A stretch of DNA of 64,000 bases from Dendrophyllia cribrosa (Eukaryota > Cnidaria > Anthozoa > Scleractinia > Dendrophylliidae). Both the position numbers and the translations under genes were made by a program. Positions 49,101 through 61,000 of the stretch are shown here, piece by piece; the first letter of the stretch is position 1, and the number at the start of each line of letters is the position of its first letter. The stretch lies in assembly GCA_024195265.1 (NCBI GenBank), contig JAJLRJ010000008.1, forward strand, positions 21,102,958-21,166,957, read 5' to 3'. The notes beneath the pieces were generated by a model that was not told the origin of the DNA, made no database searches, and was given only the letters and a program-made list of their open reading frames with translations.

Positions 49101-52100
49101 TAGTTTACGGAACACCTTCTAGAAAATAGCGCTTTGATGCTATTTCCTCGCATCATATTAAATCCAAACTTCGCCAATCTTTTGTTTAGACACGAGGCTA
49201 ACATTTCCAGGGTGAACCTTAGTTAGCAAGTCCTTTCTTGAAGAGAAAGACCATCCTGAATATCAATGTGGTGTTTTTTCCATACTGAAATCAGCGAAAA
49301 AAACGAATTTTAGAACGCGATTCGATAGTAGTTGTCCAAATCTCAGGGAAATAAAAAGGGTCTTAAATAATTCCTTAACACCTCTTCTGAAAAAGCCATG
49401 GTGAAACTAACCGCCAAGGTACTTAGTTTTTGTTATGGAGTAAAACATACACCTTGTTTTGCCATTTTCCCCCATTTTCTTTGTAATTTAGCTCTTTTGT
49501 CACACGGAAGCTTTTCAAATTTAGCGTTCTGGACCGTAATAAGGTCCCGGATGTCGCTGTATTATCGGCGATGACACTTTGTGATGCCAGTCATGGAGTA
49601 GCGTGCAACCTCTAGGACACTTTGTGATGCCAGTCATGAACTAGCGTGCCACCCCCCAGGACAGTTTGTGATGCTAGTCATGGAGTAGCGTGCACCCCCC
49701 CAGGACACTTTGTGATGCCAGTCATGGAGAAGCGTGCACCCCTCAGCACACTTTGTGATGTCAGTCATGGAGTAACATGCCATCCCCCTAGGATACTTTG
49801 TGATGCCAGTCATGGAGTAGCGTGCACCCCCCCAGGACACTTTATGATGTCAGTCATGGAGTAGCGTGCCATCCCCCAGGACACTTTGTGATGCCAGTGA
49901 TGGAGTAGCATGCCACCCCCAGGACACTTTGTGATGCCAGTCATGGAGTACCGTTCCACCCCCCAGGACACTTTATGATGCCAGTCATGGAGTAGCATGC
50001 CACCCCCCCAGGACACTTTGTGATGCCAGTCATGGAGTAAAATGCAACCCCCTAGGACACTTTGTGATGCCAGTCATGGAGTACCGTTCCACCCTCCAGG
50101 ACACTTTGTGATGTCAGTCATGGAGTAGCATTCCACCCCCAGGACACTTTGTGATGTCAGTCATGGAGTAGCGTGCCATCCCCTAGGACACTTTGTGATG
50201 CCAGTCATGGAGTACCGTTCCACCCCCCAGGACACTTTGTGATGTCAGTCATGGAGTAGCATTCCATCCCCCCAGGACACTTTGTGATGACAACATGGAG
50301 TACCGTGCCATTCCCCAGGACACTTTGTGATGCCAGTCATGGAGTAGGATGCAACCCACTAGGACACTTTGTGATGCCAGTCATGGAGTAGCATGTCACC
50401 CCCCCCCCCCCCCCCCCCCCCAGGACACTTTGTGATGCCAGTCATGGAGTAGCATGCAACCCCCTAGGACACTTTGTGATGTCAGTCATGGAGTAGCATG
50501 CCATCCCCCAGGACACTTTATGATGTCAGTCATGGAGTAGCATGCCATCCCCCAGGACACTTTGTGATGCCAGTCATGGAGTACCGTTCCACCCCCCAGG
50601 ACACTTTGTGATGTCAGTCATGGAGTACCGTTCCACCCCCCCAGGACACTTTGTGATGCCAGTCATGGAGTAGCATGCCACCCCCCAGGACACTTTATGA
50701 TGTCAGTCATGGAGTAGCATGCCATCCACCAGGACACTTTGTGATGCCAGTCATGGAGTAGCATGCCACCCCCCCCAGGACACTTTGTGATGCCAGTCAT
50801 GGAGTAGCATGCCACCCCCCAGTACACTTTATGATGCCAGTCATGGAGTAGTATGCCACCCCCTCCCCCCAGGACACTTTGTGATGCCAGTCATAGAGTA
50901 CCGTTCCACCCCCCACGACACTTTGTGATGTCAGTCATGGAGTAGCATGCCACCCCCCCAGGACACTTTGATGCCAGTCATGGAGTAGCATGCCACCCCC
51001 TCCCCCCAGGACACTTTGTGATGCCAGTCATAGAGTACCGTTCCACCCCCCAGGACACTTTGTGATGCCAGTCATGGAGTAACATTCCACCCCCAGGACA
51101 CTTTGTGATGCCAGTCATGGAGTAGCATGCAACCCCCTAGGACACTTTGTGATGCCAGTCATGGAGTAGCATGCGTTTAGACACGAGGCTAACATTTCCA
51201 GGGTGAACCTTAGTTAGCAAGTCCTTTCTTGAAGAGAAAGACCATCCTGAATATCAATGCGGCGTTTTTTCCACACTGAAATCAGCGAAAAAAAGAATTT
51301 TAGAATGCAATTCGATAGTAGTTGTCCAAATCTCAGGGAAATAAAAAGGGTCTTCAATAATTTCTTAACACCTCCTCTGAAAAAGCCATGGTGAAACAAA
51401 CCGCCAAAGTACTTAGTTTTTTGTTATGGAGTAAAACATACACCTTGTTTCGCCATTTTCCCCCATTTTCTTTGTAATGTGGCTCTTTTGTGAGACGGAA
51501 GCTTTTCAAATTTAGCGCTCTGGACCGTAAGGAGGTCCCGGATATGTCGCTGTATTATATGTAATACATGACATGTAGACAGCGCACTTGTAAACATAAG
51601 ATAAAAATAATACATGTATATAGTGTATGAGTTCAGCGTTCGTTCCTTCGGTTAATGCCTTCTGGTGATAAAGTGTTCCCTCTATGAATTAAAAAGGCCT
51701 CGCGTGCTTTTCGACGGGAAGCATTGATGGTAGGCTGCAGTTCAGGAGGGATGAGTCTCATGTCCGCGGAAGAGTGACCTGGTAAGTTGAAATGTGTAGG
51801 GACCGCTGCTGTGGAGTTGGCGTGATGTGGGTTGTTTGTCCCTTGTCTGTGTTGTGTTCGTGAAGCATTCACGAATCGTGCGTTTGGTTTCCCCTTTGTA
51901 CTGTTTTTTTTTTTACATTTTTTACCAGTTCGATCATATATGTGAGGTTACTAAAATTACAGGTTAAATGTTGTTTTATTGGATAACTGTCAACAGAACA
52001 TGAGTTGTCATGGTAATTAACCCTGGATTAGCGCTAATCGTCCTTCGAACAACTTGACCCTGGGTTCAAGGGAGGCAACACAGAGCAAGGTTTCTTGTCA

Positions 52101-54984
52101 ACAGTAACAATGTGATACCAGAGACCTGGACTTAAATCACCAACCGACACTGTAATGCCTAACTTAAAATTTTTCCATAAAAAAAACTGGGAAAAGTCAC
52201 AAATTTATCACTGCTTAAGAGTGAGCATGTTGACATACCAAGAAAAGGTGTCTTAGTGCTTGTGCTTTGGGATGAAGTACTTCAGCCTTTGGCCACCACC
52301 TCAGAGGTGTCTGAAAAGACAAATAATATCAACTACAGGGTTTTTGTTAGGGCGGGGACACTGGGACCTTTACTTGGCTATTTCAATTCTTGACCCGGTT
52401 ATTTCTCAGGAAAATGTGCTAAGATATTTGAATAAAGAACAGCTAAAGTTAATAGGCTATTTGATCTTTATTACGAGCAAAACAAAACTGTGCTTCATTA
52501 CTAATGCCTCTTTCATAGCAGTTAAAACAAAGACCCAAATTGGTCAGAAATGGTCTAAAATGCACACTCACAATTTCAAACATTTTCTAGGGGTCAGGTC
52601 CCCCCCCCCCCCCCCCCTCCCACACCTACCCCAAATTGGAACTGCTACTAATATTTGGTTCCTATTTCCTATTATTGAAATATTAACAAAAACCCTGAAC
52701 TTAATAGTTTTATTTGGGCATTCATAAATGAACTATAATAACTGAACTATAATAAATGAACTAAAATAACTGGTTCTTTTAAAAATGTGTGTCTAAATGG
52801 CTAATTTCAGGCTGTATAGCTTCTTAATCCGCTAGGTTCTTATATGCGGAATTTTACTGTACTAGTGGCAATAATTATCATTCACAATTTAAAATAAAGA
52901 TTAAAGACCAAACGGTAATGATGTTACTTCACAGAATGCAGTTCTTTATAGTAAAATTGATCTTTTCTTTACCTGTGTGACAATGAAGTAAGTTCCTTTC
53001 ACATATGCAAGATGGTAAATGATGGGAGAGCTTGGCTGAAGGCAGATATCAAAGTGTTGGTTGTTTCTGTAGTTGATCCGGAAACTTGACACAAAGCAGT
53101 CAACCATGAGTTCCTCCGTTGTTGAAAAGCTTCCAGATCCTAAAGAAAATGGCTTGCTAACATTGAAAAGAAGAGCCTGAAAGAGAGAATGCATGCCGAT
53201 TGATTGTGTACAAATGTACAAAAAATTCATGTAATTAAACTCACTGGCTGACTGCCTTTTTGTCCCCCATTTCCAAACTGACTCCAACTCTGGCACAATT
53301 TTGCTCCAAAATAAGTTATAATAGAATAAACAGGGCATACTATTAATTCCAGATGTCCTTTAAAATGACTTGAACATTAGCTTGCTGTATCCTAAGTTTC
53401 ACTCTATGGTTTTAAAAAGGTTCATTGTTCATCTCACGATCACAATTTTGTTCACCACAAGTCAACCAAAAGATATTCAATAATGTTAAACTTGCAATAA
53501 TATTATTAAGCACACTAAACAGTACTACGCCTATACAATTTTGGTTACTTGTCATCAGCCTGATGCACTTTAACTACTAGGCAACTATTACTGCAAGTAC
53601 CTTTAATTCATTCAGCATGGTGACAACAAGAAAACACAGCACAGAGTTGTCTTCAGGTTTCATGTAAGTTGCAACCTTGCACAGTTTGACGCACACAACA
53701 GCTGCACTCTCGGTTAGTGTCTTGGTACTTGTGAGAGCTTTTTTCAGGTGATCAAGAAACTGTTTCTAGATAGCAGAAACAAGTGAGAACAATGGTCAGT
53801 TTTTGCTTACCTTGTTAACTTAGATCATCAAGATTAACTTGTTAACTTAGATCACATACAATTAAACTAAAATGATCTTTAGTTTTTCTGTACAAGGCCC
53901 TTTTGACTTAGGATGACTTAGGAATTTGGAAATGGCTGTTTTAATTAAAAATGCATGTCATGTAAACCAACAGATTGTGTCTCAGGAAAAAAGTCAAAGA
54001 TGGCATATATTTCACCAATTCTGTCAGGATGTCCTTCTTAGAACCAAGGGCAAATATATACCTGTCAAGTCTCACGTCTTGGGCGTGAGTCTCGCGCCTG
54101 CGAGTCCAAAACTCTAATCTCACGCCTACTCATGCCTATGGAGCAATTTCTCACGCCTGACAAACAGATTTGAGCTATCAGCCTTAACTGATCGCATGGT
54201 CCAATTAAAAATATCGGTTACGTCCATGAAAATATAGCACTTTTTTGTAGGTTTTTACCGTTCTGAACATTACAATTACAGCTGGATGTTGTTAAACGGA
54301 GGTCTGAGGTCCGTGGAAACTTTTGAATTCTTCGGAACATCTTCGGAATAGATGGATTCTCTTCGGATTTGATCGGGTCGCCTTCGTAAATCCTGGCACT
54401 CCCAAGAAAAAATTCTCACGTCTTTCACTCGGAAAAAATTGACAGGTACATGTATACAAATATCCCTCTGGGCATCCTATTTATGCCCACTTTTTAAACA
54501 AATTTACGAAAAGTTCACTTTAAACTTACATAAATTTTATAAGAGACATCCCTGGCTAAAAAATTGCTTCAAAGCAAATAAAATAATCTTTTTAGCCCTG
54601 GTCAGCCAAGCTTTACATTATTAGAAAAAGAAGGCTCAAAGGTGTTTGGTAGCAGAAAAAAATTAGAAATCCTTCTTTGTAAAGTTGGTAAATTATGGTA
54701 CCTTGTTGGCCTTGCTGACGTCAAAGACTTTTTCAGTTGTAGCTATTTGTTCAAGCATGTCCTGACAAAACAGAAACATACACACTGTCATCATCATTAT
54801 CATAGGCAACAATTTCAGTCATGGATAAAATATTGACACTAAAATCATCATCATCATTATCACCACTATCAATGCCATCACCACCACCTTCACCATCGCC
54901 ATCACTGTCATCATCACCACCACCATCATTGCCACCATCATTGCCACCATCATTACCGCCATCATCACTATCACCATCACCAAC

Positions 54985-55018
<34 letters not shown>

Positions 55019-58000
55019 TCATCACAATGACAATGTTAGAAATTGAAGACATGGAGGATATTAAAGACATTTTCTTACTGGGCATAAAATGAGCAGCATT
55101 ATCTGAAGAGGCCATACTGCTGCCTTCCTTTTGGAACTTTCTGCAAAGTTATCCACCAGGTCAAACAGCTGTTCTGCATATTCTGAAAAGGTTGATGAAA
55201 ATCAAAGCATCACACATAAAAATCCAAGGTACATTGGAATTATGATTATGATTACATAACTGCTGCAGGGTTAGTTCAATTGGAAGAGTGCTGATCTGCT
55301 GAGCGAGAGGTCGCCAGTTCGAGTAAACAAGTCAGAATTATTTTTCTAAGATTGCTGCAGGCAATGAAGGAGAAAATCTATTTCCTAAACTTTCTGTAAA
55401 TAAAGCAAAAGTCTTTATTTTTGAGGTTGGTTTACATCCAGCCTTGTTGCCATGGTTATGTCACATACATCAACCAAATTACCAAAATAAAAATCAGTGA
55501 ACTTATAACTTGAATCTGGCAGGCATCCAGGGAGGAACAGTTTGAAAATAAACTTCATAAGGTCATCAAAAGCTGTGTTAGGCCACCTTTATCAGCCAAG
55601 AATTACTCACTACAAGAGTCTGGTCATAATCTTAATGAGCACAATACATGTACAATGTCATAATACCTACCTGAAAGTTCAGGCGAAGGTTGCCTTTGTA
55701 GCTGAGCAAATTCATCAGGGCTGTTTTCAACCCAGTTCCATATTGCCTAGCAAAGAAAAAACACATTTATTACACCTCAGTTGTCATGATTAACTTCAAA
55801 ACAACTGAGCTTGACAGTTTGTTCAAGTGACAGTTGCTACCCTTACTTTAATTTGCTGTCAAAAATTCAGATTGACCAAACAACTGATCAAACACTAAAG
55901 AGATATGTCTTAGGCATATGTCTTCAGTTATGTTCTGCAAGGCAATTGCCTAAGAAAAGTTCCAAGGAGCTCACAGAGTGCAGAAGTTATGGTAGGTGAT
56001 CTAACTAAAAATTAGGTGCCCAAATCAGTGCCTTGCTGTACCAGGCAACTGGGGTCCTGTTAATACGGCAACAGCCTTGGTAAAAAAAAGCTGACTTTAA
56101 GCACAAAATCTCACATTCAATAATGCCATGTTTGTAACTAATTTAGGTGATAGTTTCACATATTTGTCAAGTCATCCCACCTTTTCTAATCCAGACACCA
56201 GTGCCAGCTGTCCAATCTTCTTCAAGAACCTAAATACATGAATGCTTTCTGAAAGGATAATCATTTACATTCCATCATAACCACGAAGCACACATATAAA
56301 CCACTAAACTCCACAAGCAACTGACAGGAATCTACAACCAGTATTACTTTTTTCCCTCTTAGACTCAAAATGAAAGGGCTATAAGAGCCATCATGTGAAT
56401 AAGAAACAACGCAAGGTTAAGTCCACAGATCTGTTTTAATTTTCCATACTGAGTTTGAAGTAAAAGAATTGAAGAGAAAAACAGATTTAAAACGACCAAA
56501 ACATCTTAGCATGATATAATTTTCATTGTGCAAAACGAGACTGTCTAGAAATAATACACTGGGGAATTAAAATACAGCAATCACCTTTTAAAGTGCCTAT
56601 CACCCCTAGAAAGTTATTTTCAGAATCAACTCTATGTACATTGAATAATTGAATGGTAAAATATTTCTTGGTTTGAACGTCGCGTTTGTGAGTTATAGAG
56701 ATTTGAATTTACAAAATGCTAATTAGATGATGTCAACCCGGGAATTTGCCATTATTTCTACACCAATTTACAATGCACAGTTTACAGCTTGAGGATAATT
56801 AATTTGATAAATACTAAAAATAAACTGTGGATATTCAATTGATTTATAACAAGAAGCTGTACACAGCTTGAACTCGTGTCGCCTTTAAATCATTGCAGCA
56901 TTGATTCCCGAGCGTTTTGAGTGCTTTTACGGAGAAACATAAGCTTAAAATTATGTCTATTAATCATAGGCTCCTAAGAGCCAACCCGTAAAGAAGAATG
57001 CTAACGCGTAACGCAATATTGCCGTAAGCTTATGTTTTCACACTGACATGGTTCGATATTTTTAAAAAAAAATTAAACATAAGGATTTTTGACGAACGAA
57101 TAAAAACAGTGCATCACTTTCATAATGTTCAGTCGGAAAAAAGAAAAAAAGAAAAGAAAAAAAAAAGGACTTGAGCGAGACTCGAACTCGGGCCTTCCGG
57201 AGCTAAGCCATAGCATCAATCCACTAGGCTATCGAGGAGTACATGCTCAAATAGTACTAAATTTTATTATTTCAATGTAGATATGCATCGAAACGCGTGT
57301 TTCGGTGTCAAAATCCTTTTAGATCGATTTTAATGTTGCACTAAAAACTCCAAATGCAAAACATCTGTAAGCTTTTTGTTGTCTATATTAATTCGTTTAC
57401 ATCAAATTAACGATTGTGATCGCTGGATTCATGTTGTTGTTGTTATGAAACGTATTCGTAACAAAGCATATAGTCACTAAGTTTACAGCTGATGGAAGGA
57501 GCGAGCGAGTGATTCAGTGAGTTTTATTTAGCCACCGTTACCGATAACCGTTCATTACGCTTTCATCATACACAGGTTTAAAAGTAAGACTACACTACAT
57601 TCACTACATTCAGTAGCCAACACTTAAGCTCGATCGTAGTAAGCAAGTTATATAAAACACAAAACTTACCGGAGCAAAAATCCCACAGGAATAAGCGGCA
57701 AACACAATATCAAAAGGTCCTATCCATCCATGAACGCCTTGCATTGTCTTGAAAATGTGCACTTGTACACTGTAGTTCTTTATTTTGATTCTCAAGTCAA
57801 GACACGGAGAGATTTTGCGGTTTGTATTTCATGGCTGAAAGCCATATAGTCGTCGACATAAACTTAAATATGCGTGCATAAATTTGCATGCGTTAATGTG
57901 ACACGAAAAAAAACAAGAAAAGTCACAGCCGGATTTACAACTCGTGTGCTGCGCCACGAGTAAAAAATATTACTTGGAGGTTTAAACAAGTAGTTGTATA

Positions 58001-61000
58001 ACAAATGATTCCCGGGTTGACGTCATCTAATTAACATTTTGTAAATTCAAATCTCTATAACTCACTAACACAACGTTCAAAACAAGAAATATTTTACCAT
58101 CAACTATTCAATGTACATAGAGTTGATTCTGAAAATAACTTTTTAAGAGTGGGGAATCAAATTTGCAAATGATGGAACAAGTGAAAATTTGCATATCTAT
58201 CGCTATCCCCATATTATACTACTGACAGTACATGTATATCTCATTCATTGCTTCATGTATTCACAAGATAACTAGAGTCAAGAAATGTGAAGTCTGTGGA
58301 AAGAATCCTTTAGCACTGTATGGTGGTGCTGGACAACATATTTTTTTTTCAACTTTTCTCAACAAGAGTTTTGAGAAAATAATAATCAAATTTAATATTC
58401 TGGCAATTTCACATCTATAGCTGCAGTTTCTTTTTAAGGATAAATACTGCTGTAATAATGGCAAAATTTTGCTTTACTCCTTGCGTTAAATATCTATTTG
58501 ATATAAAGATGTACCTTGCAGGAGGATTTTGAGAGAAGACACATTGACATGTAAATGTCGAATTAGCTCAAGGTCTCCAGTGTCAGAATTATCTTCTGTG
58601 TTGGCAAGAACATGTAACCTAAAAAGTCAAGAAATAATTAGCTTAGAGTCATCTCCATGTTCCATCTCCATGAATGAATGAATCCATGTTCCAGCTAGGC
58701 AAGGACATACGAATTGTCTAGAATATGAGCCAAACAACAGTATCTGTCTGCTTAAAAATTGTTTTTACACTTTAGTTTGGATGTCAGTATAATAGAAGGC
58801 ACCTCTAGCTGCCTCTGGCAGTCCATTATTTTGTTATCTCACTATTACCCATCTAACCCAAGCCAAGTGAATGAATAACCGAGCGGAAAGGCTAGATAAC
58901 AACAATGTTTCCTAACTCTTTTCTAACAGTGTTGTGTGTTATTTTAGTGTGCCCAGTGGTGTGCAGATGTAAGGTTGTGCTATACTTTAAATCTACACAC
59001 TTGAAGTTAGTAGTCATACTTGAAAGGCATGTAATTTCCCAAGATGGGGGAATTTGTTCTGTTAAGGTGAGAACGCCCACAAACCGGAGCTTAACCCGAT
59101 TTCTGCAGCAAGAAGCAACTAGGAATATTGCTACTCCCCCCTGGATGGAATGTTACTCCATCGCAGGGTTTCTCCCAGCATTATGTCACAGGTACCCATT
59201 TATACACTTGGATGGAGAGAGACAATGTGGAGTAAAGTTTCTTGTCAAAGGAAACAACAGGACAGCAGAAACAAGGCCTTGAACCACCATGCTTAAGGTT
59301 GAAAGCCCCATGCACTAATCACTACACCACTGCACCTGAGCTTCTACCTAGGCTAGGATGCCAGCATACTGTATATCCCCCCCCCCCCCCCCCCCCCCCC
59401 ACCCATGTGCGTAACATTGATAGGTGCATATTTAGCACAAAGTGACTGCCTTCCTTGATTGGATAATTTATTGCCTCCTTTTAGAGCAAATAAAAATAAT
59501 AATCACCCCCAGCTATAATTTTCAAGGAAATTATTCAATATTCAGTCACCTTATTGCAATGCGATTAAAAAGAGCAGAGAAATGATGGACACTAATGTGA
59601 GACAGAACTCTGCCGGCAAGTGCTTTCTGTTCAGCTTCCAGTGGAAATCCATTTGACTGAGTGATGAACTATTAAACAAAACAAAGCAGTAAATTGACAT
59701 ACATTGTACTGATACAAATGTACATTCAGCAAATCAAGAAACAAAATTTCTTAACATTACACTCACTGTACACTCATTGTTTCATTACAGAAATTAAGGG
59801 CACATTCTTTAATACTATTCCAGTAATTGTGTTCTTTTGGGAACTGCATTCTGTTTTCCGAATAAACAGAATATCATTCTGTTCATGAATGGAATGAACA
59901 GAATGAATGGAATGAACCAACTGGGGGTTTATATGCACTTGGAAAGGAAAAGTATGTGTTCTTTTGGGAAAGTTTTAGTGGGAAAATCGTGCACAGCAAA
60001 ACAGGGATCTCCTCCACAAACCCTTGAATCCAATTTTCTTTCAGTGACATTTTTTGCAACTGAATGAAATCTGACATAAACAAAATCCCAGGGTGGATGA
60101 TTACAAGAGCTTCATCTACAGTACCTCCCAAAAGTAAGTTTGCTGTCGCGTAGCGTTTCGCTTGCAACGCGAATCGCGTAGCGCAAGAGTCACTGGTGCA
60201 AATTACGAAAGGTTTATCTTGCGAGAAACCGATTAATTTCGCGCAGCGGTCTGTCACGGGTCAGAACATAACTGCAACTCGATGGTTGGCGGCAAAATCG
60301 AAGGCGAATCGGTTGCGAATGTGTTTGAAGTTTTCGTTTACGCAAGCGATCCTGCCATAAACAAGCGACATTTAAAATTCGATTGCGAATGTGTTTGAAG
60401 TTTTCGTTTACGCTAGCGATACGCTATTCTGAATCTCTTCGAGTTTCGCCATAAACAAGCGACATTTAAAGATCGATTGCGAATGTGTTTGAATTCTCTG
60501 TTTACGCAAGCGGTACGCTATGCTAAATTTCTTCGAGATTCGCCATAAACAAGCGACACGCTATGACAAGCAAAATTTAAAGATCGATTGCTAATGTGTT
60601 TGAAGTTTTCGTTCATGCAAGCGATACGCTATGCTAAATCTCTTCGAGATTCGCCATAAACAAGCGACATTTAAAGATCTACGCAAACGATACGCTATGA
60701 CAAGCGAAATTTAAAGATCGATTGCGAATGTGTTTGAACAAGAGAAAATAATTGGACCTGTTGTTGACGAGACAACAAAAGTCCCCTTCGATCGATACAG
60801 ACAAGTTTACTTTATGTATAAAGACCGAAATGCTATGAACGATCTCTTTTAAAATATAACAGAGTTCAGCGAATAACGGAAAGAAACCAAATAATTTTCA
60901 GAGTCAGGTCCATGCGATACTTTTCAATAGGGTTTTCTGATCGCCATGGTGTTCAATTCGCTCGCGTATTTACAGCTGTACATGTAGCTCTATTGTGGAC

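Larger units (their letters stand above)
56588..58150. mobile_element. TTAA-flanked MITE split by a 1.1-kb insertion
   Basis: The left half (TTAAAGTGCCTATCACCCCT to ATTCAATTGATT, about 56848) and right half (from about 57965, TTACTTGGAGGTTTAAACAA) match the intact element at 14857-15320. The right tip has decayed. The insertion carries the tRNA-like sequence at 57175-57245. Confidence 0.87.

Noticed and set aside
49634..50016. Repetitive open frames (MSWGGARYSMTGITK-like) at the satellite
   Set aside because: They are the 44-bp satellite unit translated. The frame shifts whenever the C-run changes length, and no start or domain context exists.
49570..51172. CRISPR-like array
   Set aside because: Regular repeats, but without unique spacers, in an intron of an animal gene. 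It is a satellite.
54819..55115. Minus-strand frame rich in M and V, and plus-strand frame rich in S and P
   Set aside because: Both come from the ATC/ACC trinucleotide repeat. The real coding here is exon e6 in a different frame.
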